Positions 1-8,300 of a stretch of 8,748 bases of DNA are shown piece by piece. Each line of letters opens with the position of its first letter. Position 1 is the first letter of the stretch. The notes under the pieces were generated by a model. That model was not told where the DNA came from and did no database searches. It saw only the letters and a list, made by a program, of their open reading frames with translations. A program made the translations under genes and the position numbers. This DNA is from Clostridia bacterium (lineage in GTDB: Bacteria; Bacillota; Clostridia; Oscillospirales; Acutalibacteraceae). The stretch spans positions 1 through 8,748 of the forward strand of contig CAAEVU010000113.1 in the NCBI GenBank assembly GCA_900759575.1, in the 5' to 3' direction.

Positions 1-3
1 ATA

Positions 4-1182
4 TTGCGCCGAACCTGGGCGGAAATTGACCTGGACGCCCTGGCTCGTGATTTTCAGGCGGTGCGCAAGGCCGCCAATCCACAGGCCAAAGTCTGTTGCG
101 TGGTCAAGGCCGATGCCTATGGCCATGGGGCCGTCCGCATGGCTCAGGAATTTGAATCCCTGGGGGCGGACTGGTTTGCCGTATCCAATTTGGAAGAGGC
201 GTTGCAGCTTCGGCTGGGCGGGATCGAGAAGCCCGTGCTGGTGTTGGGTTACACTCCGCCTGAAGAGGCCGGGTCCTTGGCCAAACACCATGTATCCCAG
301 TGTGTGTATAGCTTGGACTATGCCCGGGAACTTTCCCACTACGCGGTGGAAGCCGGCGTGACGGTGAAGATCCATGTGAAGATCGACACGGGCATGAGCC
401 GCTTGGGCTTTTTCTATCAGGACATCACCCGGGACGAGGCCACCGTGGAAGAGGTGAAAGCAGCCTGTACCCTTCCGGGGCTGTACCCCGAAGGCATTTT
501 CACCCACTTTGCCGTGTCCGATGAGGGCAAGGACGGGGACGCCTTTACCATGAAGCAGTTTGGCTGTTTCAAAGAGATGATCGAGTCCTTGCTGCGGGAG
601 GATATTTCCTTTGAAGTGCGCCATTGCGCCAATTCCGCGGCGGTGTTTGATTATCCTCTTTCCCATCTGGATATGGTGCGGGCGGGAATCGTTATTTACG
701 GGTTGTATCCCTCGGACGCTTTGCGCAACCGGCCTGAGTTGACCCCGGTGCTGTCTTTGCGGTCGGTGGTCTCCCACGTAAAAACCGTGAAGCCCGGAAG
801 CACCATCAGCTATGGCAGAATGTTTACGGCGGATCACGAAATGAAGGTGGCCACTGTCCCGGTAGGGTATGCGGACGGCTATCCTCGGATTTTGGCGACC
901 CAGGGCGCTCAGGTGCTCATTGGGGGAAAACGCTGCCCCATTTTAGGCCGTATCTGCATGGACCAGCTCATGGCGGACGTGAGCGCTTTAGAGGACGTGA
1001 AGGTGGGCGACTTGGTCACCTTGATCGGCCGGGACGGGGCGGAAGAGATCACCGCGGACGAACTGGCAGAGAGGGAAGGCAGCATCAATTATGAAGTGGT
1101 GTGCGGCCTTTCCAAGCGTGTTCCTCGTGTCTATTTGAAACACGGCAAGGTGGAGAGCATCTACAACGCCCTGTTGGGATAA
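4..1182 (+). CDS. alr: Alanine racemase (PLP-dependent, fold type III), start uncertain at window edge
   Basis: It interconverts L- and D-alanine in the cytoplasm, supplying D-Ala for peptidoglycan and teichoic-acid D-alanylation. The N-terminal TIM barrel (about residues 5-235) carries the PLP-lysine motif VVKADAYGHG, with Lys35 as the Schiff-base lysine and Tyr39 nearby. Arg133 (DTGMSRLG), His168 (THFA) and Arg226 (MVRAG) match the cofactor-contacting residues of the family. The C-terminal beta domain carries the second catalytic tyrosine, Tyr270 (ISYGR), then GYADGYPR, CMDQ (Met319) and NYEV (Tyr363). Length (about 392 aa) is normal for the family, so the gene appears complete at its 3' end. 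The TTG at 4-6 is the first usable start and fits the family N-terminus (RRTWAEIDLDAL), but the frame stays open to base 1 and no ribosome binding site can be seen, so the real start may lie a few codons upstream. A strong terminator follows at 1260-1296. Confidence 0.95.
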   Translation: MRRTWAEIDLDALARDFQAVRKAANPQAKVCCVVKADAYGHGAVRMAQEFESLGADWFAVSNLEEALQLRLGGIEKPVLVLGYTPPEEAGSLAKHHVSQCVYSLDYARELSHYAVEAGVTVKIHVKIDTGMSRLGFFYQDITRDEATVEEVKAACTLPGLYPEGIFTHFAVSDEGKDGDAFTMKQFGCFKEMIESLLREDISFEVRHCANSAAVFDYPLSHLDMVRAGIVIYGLYPSDALRNRPELTPVLSLRSVVSHVKTVKPGSTISYGRMFTADHEMKVATVPVGYADGYPRILATQGAQVLIGGKRCPILGRICMDQLMADVSALEDVKVGDLVTLIGRDGAEEITADELAEREGSINYEVVCGLSKRVPRVYLKHGKVESIYNALLG

Positions 1183-1259
1183 ACGCACAGCGGAGGAACC
1201 CCAGGAAAAACAGGACCTTCTCAAAGAAACCTGTGGGAAAACCGTTTTAATAGCATACG

Positions 1260-1296
1260 AAAAAGGACTGTTGCAAATTCGCAACAGTCCTTTTTT
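1260..1296. terminator. Strong bidirectional intrinsic terminator between convergent alr and yhfC-like genes
   Basis: A 15-bp perfect stem (arms 1260-1274 and 1281-1295) closes on the six-base loop AAATTC. The core is GGACTGTTGC / GCAACAGTCC. It is flanked by A5 on the left and T6 on the right, so each strand reads as a GC-containing hairpin followed by a U-tract. It lies 77 bp after the alr stop and 36 bp beyond the stop of the opposing gene, where both transcripts should end. Confidence 0.93.
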
Positions 1297-1332
1297 ACTG
1301 TGTATCCGTACAGTCCAGTGTGTGGTTGGATT

Positions 1333-2160
1333 TCAGGCCAAGGGGGAAGGCTGAACGGGGATGGTTTGGGGAAACCATTTGCGGCTCTTCCAGAAAAAGA
1401 ACGCGCACACCAAAGCCAACAGGAAAAGGATTCCCTCGATGGCCCAGATGTCCAAGGGCAGCAGAGCCACGCAGTTGAACAGCGTGTGACATAGGATGGC
1501 CGCCGGATACAGCAGCCACTGCTTTTTGGCCATGGCTAAGAATACCAGCCCGGTGGCAAACAGATGAAACAGCACCGCGGAAAGCCGTTCCAGAATTCCC
1601 GCCAAAATGGTGAGGGGCGTTACCGCTGCAAACTGTTCCACAATCAGATTCAGTTGGTCCGCTGGGATCAAGGAAGCTAACGTTTCCTGTCCAAAGCCCA
1701 ACATCACGCAAAAGATCAAGTTGTTCAAATGGGTCAGGCCCACCAGTAAGATCATTTCGCAGAAAGCGTGACCCAAACCGAAGGACAGAGCGCCTTTCCA
1801 GGTCCGGTATCCCGGCCGGAGTGGCCCGCCGGGAAACGATGGCTTGTGGGGCCCCAGAAGCGCCGCACCGCCCAGCCGTGCGGATTCCTCAAAGAGCCCG
1901 GCGGTAAAGGCCAACATCAACCCCACCAAAACCGGGGAAGAAGCTGCCAGCGTTTGATACCATTCCTGTCCGGCGCACTGTTGAAGAAGGGGAATGCGCA
2001 GCAGAATCTGGGAAACAAAGAAGGAAGCAAATCCCAACGCCAAAGGCATCCCCTGAATTTTCTTGGCGCATCCTAAAATAATGAGCAGCAGAATGGGAAC
2101 GAAAAGGGTGACGATCAAAGCCACAAGAAACATCCACATGACTTGGGGAGAGATAGCCAT
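1333..2160 (-). CDS. YhfC-family intramembrane glutamic-type protease, 275 aa
   Basis: This is a polytopic membrane protein with about eight hydrophobic stretches, recognised as YhfC-like (related to the PrsW/CPBP superfamily of membrane-embedded proteases). Candidate catalytic motifs appear in order: EESAR (Glu91-Glu92), GHAFCE (His131, Glu135), ER followed by His199, and CHTLFN (His225, Asn229), each within or beside a hydrophobic helix. Family members are thought to cleave substrates within the membrane, but no substrate can be inferred here. A YhfC call fits better than classical CPBP because of the GLFEExxR plus GHxxxE pairing. The ATG at 2160 is preceded by AAAGGAGG (2169-2176) with an 8-nt spacer, and this site overlaps the stop codon of the upstream lacZ gene. 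The two genes are 14 bp apart, so they are almost certainly co-transcribed and probably translationally coupled. The gene ends before the shared terminator. Confidence 0.82.
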   Translation of the reverse strand: MAISPQVMWMFLVALIVTLFVPILLLIILGCAKKIQGMPLALGFASFFVSQILLRIPLLQQCAGQEWYQTLAASSPVLVGLMLAFTAGLFEESARLGGAALLGPHKPSFPGGPLRPGYRTWKGALSFGLGHAFCEMILLVGLTHLNNLIFCVMLGFGQETLASLIPADQLNLIVEQFAAVTPLTILAGILERLSAVLFHLFATGLVFLAMAKKQWLLYPAAILCHTLFNCVALLPLDIWAIEGILFLLALVCAFFFWKSRKWFPQTIPVQPSPLA

Positions 2161-2168
2161 CCAAACCG

Positions 2169-2176
2169 CCTCCTTT
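2169..2176 (-). promoter_or_regulatory. Ribosome binding site of the yhfC-like gene, overlapping the lacZ stop
   Basis: Read on the minus strand, AAAGGAGG starts inside the TAA stop (2175-2177) of lacZ and sits 8 nt before the ATG of the protease gene. This fixes the protease start and suggests that ribosomes finishing lacZ help initiate the next gene. Confidence 0.85.
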
Positions 2177-5168
2177 ACTCTACCAGCAGGGAGAAAGCAA
2201 AGTCGAATTCCTCTTCATCCAAGCGGTACTGGGGCAGCAGAGCCGGACCGCAGGAGTTGGAACCTACACCGCTCATTTTGTAGTCCACGCATAACACTGT
2301 TTCACCGCAGGGAGTGAGTTCGTAGTTGTGGCGTTTGGCAGTCAATTCCTCCTGGGTGTAGGGAGAGACGTTAAAGGAGAAGGGCTGCTCCGAAGCGGCG
2401 GTCAAAGCATAGGCGCCATCCGTCAAAGTCACATACCGGCAGCCCATGTGGGAGGAATTCTCCTGGGGCATGATGTAGTCCTCGTGCATGGCCTCCACGC
2501 TTTGCGCGTAGATTCCCAGCCGGGAAGCGCGGTGTTTGTCCAGATAGCTTTCATAGGGACCGTAAGCGTAGTATTCCACCCCGCCGAAGTCCTTGGGCAG
2601 GAACAGCCGCACACCAAACCGGGGCAGGAAGGGGAACTGGGTATCCCGCTGGCAGTGGAGTTTCACGTCCACCCGGCCTTGAGTGTCCACAGTCCAAACC
2701 GCTTCTACATCCACAAATTTGGCCACGGAGATGGCGGAGATCCCCAGATGGCAGGAAATGGCGTTTCCTTCCTGTTCCACACTGTAAACCCGCACGGTGG
2801 GACGGTCATAGCCGGCTTCCACCCACTTCTGGTTGATGTATTGGTCGTTGTCCGTAGGCGCCCGATAGGTGTTCCACTCCATGGGACGGGTCAGCAGGTT
2901 CCGGTTGCCGTATACCATGGAAGAGAAAAGTCCGGTGTTGTTGTCGAATACATAGCGGAAGTTCTCTCCGGTAAAGACGATTTCCTCCCTGCCGGTTTCC
3001 ACATCCAGACCGCCCTCGGTGTTGGGAGCGTCCAGGAAGAAGGGCTCTTCACACAGGACGATCTCGTCAAAGCCCAGGGAGTGGCCGGCCTTGTAGAAGG
3101 GGCCGTCCTCTTTGGCCGCGTAGAAGAAGGTCACCGTGGCGGTGCCGCCCTCCGGCAGATCGGGAAGGGAGATCTCCACCTGGCCGTGAGGCGGCAGATG
3201 GGGCAGGTCCAAATTGCCTCCGAACAAGGTTTCTCCGTCCTGGGAAGCCTCGAAGGAAAGATCGATAAAGTCCTCTGCGTTGGTGAAATCCAGATAGTTG
3301 TGGAGGCGGAAGGTGGTCCCTTCCACGTGCTGTGCCCGCAAGGGACGGATCACATTTTTGTATTCCAGCAGACCTGTGTGGGGAGTCCGGTCCGGGTAGA
3401 CCAGGCCGTCCATGCAGAAGTTGCCGTCGTGGGGGAATTCCCCGAAATCGCCGCCGTAGCGGTAGATGGGCCGGTTGTCCGGAGTGGTGCCGCCGTAGAC
3501 GGAATGATCGCACCATTCCCAAACAAAACCGCCGCAGAAACCGGGGTATTTCATAATGAGCTGCTGATAGTCTTCCGCGTCTCCAGGGCCGTTGCCCATG
3601 GCGTGGATGTATTCGCACTGAATGAAGGGCATGCGCCGTCCGTGGAGATTTTCGTCCAGCTCTCCGCCGGAGAAATAGTTTTCGATGTCGGACAGAGGGG
3701 CGTACATCCGGCTGTACAGGTCGATCATGGACAGATCGGGGGTGCGCTCCTGATGGTAGGTGAGGAAGTTTTCATAGTGCAGCAGCCGGGAAGGATCGTA
3801 TTCCTTGACCCAGCGGCCGGCGTTTTCAAAGTTCTCGCCCCAACCGCTTTCGTTGCCCAGGGACCAGATCACCGCGGCGGCGTTGTTTTTGTCCCGGATG
3901 ACGCTGCGCTGCACACGGTCCAGAATGGCCTTTTTAAACTGAGGATCGTCGGCGGCGTCAGGATACCGCTGCAGGTCGTGACGGCCCAGCTTCAAGGCCA
4001 TACCATGGCTTTCAATATCCGCCTCGGCAATGACATAGAAGCCATATTCCGAGCACAGCTGCAAGAACCAAGGCGCGTTGGGATAGTGGCTGGTACGAAT
4101 GGCATTGATGTTGTGGCGCTTCATCAGAGCCAGATCTTTCAGCGCTTGTTCCCGGCTGATGGTGTAGCCTGTGACAGGGTCGCTGTCGTGACGGTTCACA
4201 CCCCGGAACTTGATGGCAACGCCGTTCAAAAGCACGATCTGCTCGTCCTGGATCTCAATTTTCCGCAGGCCCACCTTTTGGGCGATCACTTCGTCCCCGG
4301 TGGAAAGCACCAGGGTGTACTGGGCGGGATGCTCCGCGTTCCACAATACAGGATGGGTCAGATCAAAAGTCAGGGTTTCCCCGTTGGAAACGGTTTCCCC
4401 CACTTTTTCCCCGGCGGGAGAATAGAGGGAGGCGTTTACCTGGCAGTCGCCGGAGAGAGACAGCTCTACGTTTACTTGGGCGGTGGAGAAATCCGGTGCA
4501 AAGGCTTCTTTGATGAAGAAATCCCGCACGTGATTTTCCGGACGGGCCAAAAGATACACATCCCGGAAAATGCCGCTCATGCGCAGCTTGTCCTGGTCCT
4601 CCAAATAGCTGCCGTCGCACCACTGCAGCACCAAAACGGCCAGGGTGTTGTCGCCGGCGGTGAGAAAACTGGAAATGTCAAATTCAGAGGTGGAATGGGA
4701 TACTTGGCTGTAGCCCACGAATTCCCCGTTTACCCACAGATAGAAGCAGGAGTCCACGCCTTCAAAGTTCAGATACCACTGGAAAGCAGCAGGGTCCTCC
4801 ACCTGAATGTGGCGGACGTACAAACCGCAGGGATTTTCCTCCGGAACATAGGGCGGATCACAGGGGAAGGGATAGCGGATATTGGTGTACATGTGGCGGC
4901 CGAACCCGTGGTTTTGCCAGCAGGAGGGCACCGGGATCTGGCCCATTTCCTCTTCGTCGAAAGCCAGACCCTCTTCCGGGTCGATGGCATCCTTGTAAGA
5001 ATCAAAATACTGGAAGGCCCAAGAGCCATTCAGAGAAATTACCCGGGAAGAGCAGCCGTTTTCGGCTTCTTTTTCCCCTGCGCAGGGGATATAATAACTG
5101 CGGTCGGGACAAGTCCCCACGTGGAGGATTTCCGGGTCCTCATGGAAGTGATGGGGTTTCAGGTTCAT
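2175..5168 (-). CDS. lacZ: Beta-galactosidase, glycoside hydrolase family 2 (LacZ type), 997 aa
   Basis: It hydrolyses terminal beta-D-galactose from lactose and related glycosides. No signal peptide is visible, so it should act in the cytoplasm. Domains in order: sugar-binding jelly roll (about 40-200), Ig-like domain (about 205-300), GH2 TIM barrel (about 305-600), a linker beta domain, and the C-terminal Bgal small-chain domain (about 730-995, with YRAPTDND, YYAYGPYESY and MPQEN). Catalytic residues are visible: Glu440 in SLGNESG (acid/base) and Glu519 in QCEYIHAMGN (nucleophile). Glu386 and His388 in ADIESHGM match the metal-binding pair, and His327 lies in GVNRHDSDP. The length is close to the 1023 aa of the E. 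coli enzyme and the frame is intact. The ATG at 5168 is chosen because AAAGGA (5177-5182) precedes it by 8 nt. The frame is open further upstream to a TTG at 5273, but that part lies in the promoter region and has no ribosome binding site. It is the first gene of an operon with the YhfC-like protease. Substrate preference beyond beta-galactosides cannot be read from sequence. Confidence 0.95.
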   Translation of the reverse strand: MNLKPHHFHEDPEILHVGTCPDRSYYIPCAGEKEAENGCSSRVISLNGSWAFQYFDSYKDAIDPEEGLAFDEEEMGQIPVPSCWQNHGFGRHMYTNIRYPFPCDPPYVPEENPCGLYVRHIQVEDPAAFQWYLNFEGVDSCFYLWVNGEFVGYSQVSHSTSEFDISSFLTAGDNTLAVLVLQWCDGSYLEDQDKLRMSGIFRDVYLLARPENHVRDFFIKEAFAPDFSTAQVNVELSLSGDCQVNASLYSPAGEKVGETVSNGETLTFDLTHPVLWNAEHPAQYTLVLSTGDEVIAQKVGLRKIEIQDEQIVLLNGVAIKFRGVNRHDSDPVTGYTISREQALKDLALMKRHNINAIRTSHYPNAPWFLQLCSEYGFYVIAEADIESHGMALKLGRHDLQRYPDAADDPQFKKAILDRVQRSVIRDKNNAAAVIWSLGNESGWGENFENAGRWVKEYDPSRLLHYENFLTYHQERTPDLSMIDLYSRMYAPLSDIENYFSGGELDENLHGRRMPFIQCEYIHAMGNGPGDAEDYQQLIMKYPGFCGGFVWEWCDHSVYGGTTPDNRPIYRYGGDFGEFPHDGNFCMDGLVYPDRTPHTGLLEYKNVIRPLRAQHVEGTTFRLHNYLDFTNAEDFIDLSFEASQDGETLFGGNLDLPHLPPHGQVEISLPDLPEGGTATVTFFYAAKEDGPFYKAGHSLGFDEIVLCEEPFFLDAPNTEGGLDVETGREEIVFTGENFRYVFDNNTGLFSSMVYGNRNLLTRPMEWNTYRAPTDNDQYINQKWVEAGYDRPTVRVYSVEQEGNAISCHLGISAISVAKFVDVEAVWTVDTQGRVDVKLHCQRDTQFPFLPRFGVRLFLPKDFGGVEYYAYGPYESYLDKHRASRLGIYAQSVEAMHEDYIMPQENSSHMGCRYVTLTDGAYALTAASEQPFSFNVSPYTQEELTAKRHNYELTPCGETVLCVDYKMSGVGSNSCGPALLPQYRLDEEEFDFAFSLLVE

Positions 5169-5176
5169 ACAACTCA

Positions 5177-5182
5177 TCCTTT
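5177..5182 (-). promoter_or_regulatory. Ribosome binding site of lacZ
   Basis: AAAGGA on the minus strand lies 8 nt before the ATG at 5168. An alternative ATG nine bases further upstream overlaps this site, so it is unlikely to be the start. Confidence 0.8.
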
Positions 5183-5195
5183 CTGGACAGATACT

Positions 5196-5218
5196 CTGGA
5201 AAAGTTTGCTTTTTCCAG
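5196..5218. repeat. Inverted repeat CTGGAAAA-N7-TTTTCCAG, candidate operator
   Basis: The 8-bp arms (5196-5203 and 5211-5218) are perfect and separated by seven bases. The element lies between the lacZ ribosome binding site and its proposed -10 box, and it overlaps the proposed -35 box of the rightward promoter. That is where a repressor could control either gene. In lacZ mRNA it could also form a small hairpin upstream of the ribosome binding site. No regulator gene lies in the window, so the binding protein is unknown. Confidence 0.5.
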
Positions 5219-5234
5219 GGAGAAACGTTATACT
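5206..5234 (+). promoter_or_regulatory. Candidate sigma-A promoter for the GT-C fusion gene
   Basis: TTGCTT (5206-5211) and TATACT (5229-5234) are separated by 17 bp. The -10 matches consensus at 5 of 6 positions and the -35 matches TTG. Predicted transcription would start near 5241, leaving a leader of about 100 nt before the GTG at 5340. This is a pattern match only. Confidence 0.45.
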
Positions 5235-5253
5235 TGATAACTGTAGCTTACAA
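5227..5253 (-). promoter_or_regulatory. Candidate lacZ promoter, overlapping the rightward promoter
   Basis: On the minus strand, TATAAC (5227-5232) gives a 5-of-6 match to the -10 consensus, with TTGTAA (5248-5253) as a -35 at a short 15-bp spacing. An alternative is TTGACG (5268-5273) with 17 bp to TAAGCT (5245-5250), which has a better -35 and a poor -10. Either gives a short lacZ leader of roughly 50-70 nt. The -10 at 5227-5232 shares four base pairs with the rightward -10 at 5229-5234. Confidence 0.35.
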
Positions 5254-5278
5254 TGATTTTTTCGGCCCGTCAATCATT
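5252..5278. repeat. Inverted repeat AATGATT-N13-AATCATT in the divergent intergenic region
   Basis: Two 7-bp perfect arms (5252-5258 and 5272-5278) have centres 20 bp apart, about two helical turns. The right arm overlaps the alternative lacZ -35 box (TTGACG on the minus strand). It could be a dimeric regulator site, but AT-rich 7-bp arms are weak evidence on their own. Confidence 0.25.
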
Positions 5279-5325
5279 ATTTTGCGGGAAACACAAAATA
5301 TCTAGCGCCTTTTCACAAAGGAACG

Positions 5326-5332
5326 AAAGGAG
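5326..5332 (+). promoter_or_regulatory. Ribosome binding site deciding the GTG start of the GT-C fusion gene
   Basis: AAAGGAG lies 7 nt before the GTG at 5340. This supports initiation there rather than at the in-frame ATG at 5253, which has no ribosome binding site and would add 29 polar residues. Confidence 0.82.
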
Positions 5333-5339
5333 TGTTTCA

Positions 5340-8300
5340 GTGGGTATAGGAGCGTTGGCAGCCGCAGTATTTGGCGGCGTGGTATTTTTCTGTGCGAGCC
5401 GGAAATTTTCCAAAGATTCCCTCTCCAGAGACTATTTTGCTTTGGGCGCCTGCCTGTTATTTTTAGGAGCGTTTTTGTTCCGGCTTCTTTTAGGGTATTA
5501 TTCCGAGGGGTTCACCACCGATACAGATACATTTAAGTCCTGGGCGAGTTTGGCCAATACCGTAGGTTTTCAGCAGATCTACCATGAAGGCATCTTTTTG
5601 GATTATCCTCCAGGGTACCTATATGTGTTGGTGCTGCTGGAAAAAATCAGGCTGGCCCTGGGAATGGGTATGGAGACCCAGGGGTATACGCTGCTGATCA
5701 AACTGCCTTCCATCCTTGCGGATCTGTTCTGCGCGGGAGCGGTGCTGTTTCTCGCCCGGCGAAAACGGGGGGAGAAAAGCGCCCTGTTTCTTTCCGGAGC
5801 GTATCTGTTCTGCCCAGCGGTGTTTTTAAATTCCGCCCAATGGGGCCAGGCAGATTCCTTTTGTACCGCCATTGTGCTGGGGTCGGTATTGCTGCTTTAC
5901 CGGGAACGGTATGTCCCTTCGGCGGTGCTGTACGGATTGGCGATTGTCTGCAAGCCCCAGATGTTGGTGTTTGCTCCCCTGTACCTGTTTTTTACCCTGA
6001 AGCGGAAAAAGTGGTTGAAACTGGGACTGGGCATTCTTTTGGCGGTGGCCACCGTGCTGCTGGTGGCCTTGCCCTTCACCCAGGGATTCAACTTCCTGTG
6101 GCTGTTCCAGCGTTACAAGTCCACTTTGGATTATTACAACTATTATTCCGTAAACGCCTACAATTTCTGGAGCTTGATCGGCTGGAACTGGAAAACTCTT
6201 CCCCCGGGGATTTTGGGAAGCCTGATGGATTTTGTGGGTCCGGTGATCGCCACAGTGCTGTGCGGGATCGTGATGTTCCGTTCCAAAAGCCGGGAGGCGC
6301 TGTTTTATTGCCCCGCCCTTCTCATGGCGGTCATGTATGCGTTCTCCGTAAAAATGCACGAGCGCTACTTGTTCCCGGCGCTGTTCTTTTCCCTGCTGGC
6401 GTTTGTGTTTACCCAGGATAAGGGATTGCTGCGGGCGTTTGCGGTCCTTGCCACGGCCAGTTACGCCAACGTGGCCTATGTGCTTTATCTGTTCCAGGAA
6501 TTTTTGGGCAATTACAACCCCAACACCTGGGTCACCAGGCTTCTTTCCGCGGCACAGCTGTTGGCGATCGGGTATCTGTGCTGGGTGGGCTACCGGGTGT
6601 TCCTGAAAGGGGAGATCCAACAACCACGCGTGGCCCAGCCAGGCCCCTTGGTGGATCATACCCCGGTGCAAAGCCGGTTTCTGCCCAAAGACTGGGTGGC
6701 CGTGGCGGCCATCACTTTGGTGTATGCCTGTTTTGCTTTCTATCATTTGGGGGATACCCAAACGGCCTTGACTTCTTGGACCCCCGCTCTGGGAGACCAG
6801 GTGGTCCTGTCCGCGGATGGAGATTGCGATACCCTGATCTACCTGCCGGGGATTGCCCCGGATGACAACCATTACGCTGCCCGGGTGGGAGTGAACGTTC
6901 AGGTGGAGACAAGCCTGGACGGCGTCACCTGGACGGATTGCGGTACCCTGACCGACGGCAGTGTATTTGCCTGGAAGCAGTTTACCCTTTCCACACCGGG
7001 AAGGTATGTGCGGCTGACGGCTTTGGATGGCAGCGTCACCTTGAACGAAGCTTCCTTAAAGTATACCGGGGTGCCGGTGCTGGCCAAAGTGACCGGGGAA
7101 GGCCCTGGAGCGGAGAACCTGACCGACGAGCAGGAAGTGGTTCCCCTAAAGACCACCTATGAGAATTCCACGTACTTTGACGAGATCTACCATGCCCGCA
7201 CCGCCTACGAGCACATTTTGGGCCTAGAGCCCTACGAGAATACCCATCCCACCTTGGGCAAGCTGATCATCTCTTTGGGTATTCGGATGTTTGGCATGAA
7301 TCCCTTTGGCTGGCGGTTTATGGGAGCGCTGTTCGGAGTGCTCATGCTGCCGGTTTTGTACCATTGGCTGAAACAGCTGTTTGGCAGGACCAGGCTGAGC
7401 GTTCTGGGTACGGTGCTGTTCGCCTTTGATTTCATGCACTTCACCCAGACCCGCATTGCCACCATTGACACGTACGCGGTGTTCTTCCTTCTGCTGATGT
7501 ACGACGCCATGACCGTATTTCTCAAGCGGGACTTGGTGAAGGATGGTTGGGAACGTCTTTTGCCCCCTTTGTTGGCCTGCGGATTGTTTACCGGCCTGGG
7601 TGTGGCTTCCAAATGGACGGCAGCTTACGGAGCCTTGGGCCTGGCGGTGCTGTTTTTCGGGAAGCTGATTTTCACCCTTTTGGAAACACGCCGGCAGGGC
7701 CAGGATTTCAAACCTTTGCTGGGAAAATGTGGAAAACTTTGCCTGTGGTGCTGCCTGTTTTTCATTGTCTTGCCCTTTGGCATATACTTCAGCGCATTTT
7801 TGCCCGTCACCACCCTGCCGCACAACGCGGGGAAATTGTTCTGGGCCTTCTGGAATTACCAGGTGACCATGTTCAACTACCATGCCCATCTGGTGGCGGA
7901 ACACTCTTTCGCATCCCCCTGGTATGAATGGCCGTTCGACGTGCGTCCCATCTGGTATTTTGCTGGGGACACCCAGGATGGTTACAGCACCATTTCCGCG
8001 TTTGGCAATCCCCTGCTGTGGTGGGCGGGAATCCCCGGGCTGGTGGCGGCAGCTTGGCTCTGGTGGAAAAAACGCTCCCGCTGGGCTGCCGTAGTGCTGG
8101 CCGGGTTTGGCTCGGTGTACCTGCCTTGGGTCCTGGTGCCAAGACTTACCTTTATCTACCATTATTTCACAGCGGTGCCCTTCCTGGTGGTGGCGTTGTG
8201 CGGGGTGTTCGCAGTGATTTCCCAGCAGGGGCCCTTTTCCCGGCGGCTGACCTTCCCCGGCGGTGTGGAGTGTTCCGCTACCACCCTGCTTATGGCGGCC

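Noticed and set aside
5067..5095. A perfect TATAAT on the plus strand inside lacZ (5090-5095) as an extra promoter towards the GT-C gene.
   Set aside because: The hexamer 17 bp upstream (TTCTTT) is a poor -35, and the TATAAT is explained by the adjacent Tyr-Tyr-Ile codons on the other strand.
2328..5237. A 969-codon open frame on the plus strand antisense to lacZ.
   Set aside because: It is codon-register antisense to lacZ, so its stops would need TTA, CTA or TCA codons in lacZ, which this gene avoids. It has no ribosome binding site and no recognisable domains, while lacZ has all catalytic motifs. It is a codon-usage artefact.
5169..5273. An N-terminal extension of LacZ starting at the TTG at 5273.
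   Set aside because: It would run through the promoter region, has no ribosome binding site and does not resemble the LacZ N-terminus. The ATG at 5168 has a well-spaced site.
5300..5320. A CcpA catabolite-repression (cre) site in the lacZ upstream region.
   Set aside because: The closest match on the minus strand (TGAAAAGGCGCTAG) lacks the conserved central CG spacing and the terminal CA.
5253..5339. A 29-residue N-terminal extension of the GT-C protein from the ATG at 5253.
   Set aside because: No ribosome binding site precedes it and the extension is polar, whereas the GTG at 5340 is preceded by AAAGGAG and begins directly at the first membrane helix.
5826..6872. A 348-codon open frame on the minus strand inside the GT-C gene (and a similar 312-codon one at 7224-8162).
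   Set aside because: Both are codon-register antisense shadows with low-complexity Gln/His/Gly-rich translations and no start signals.
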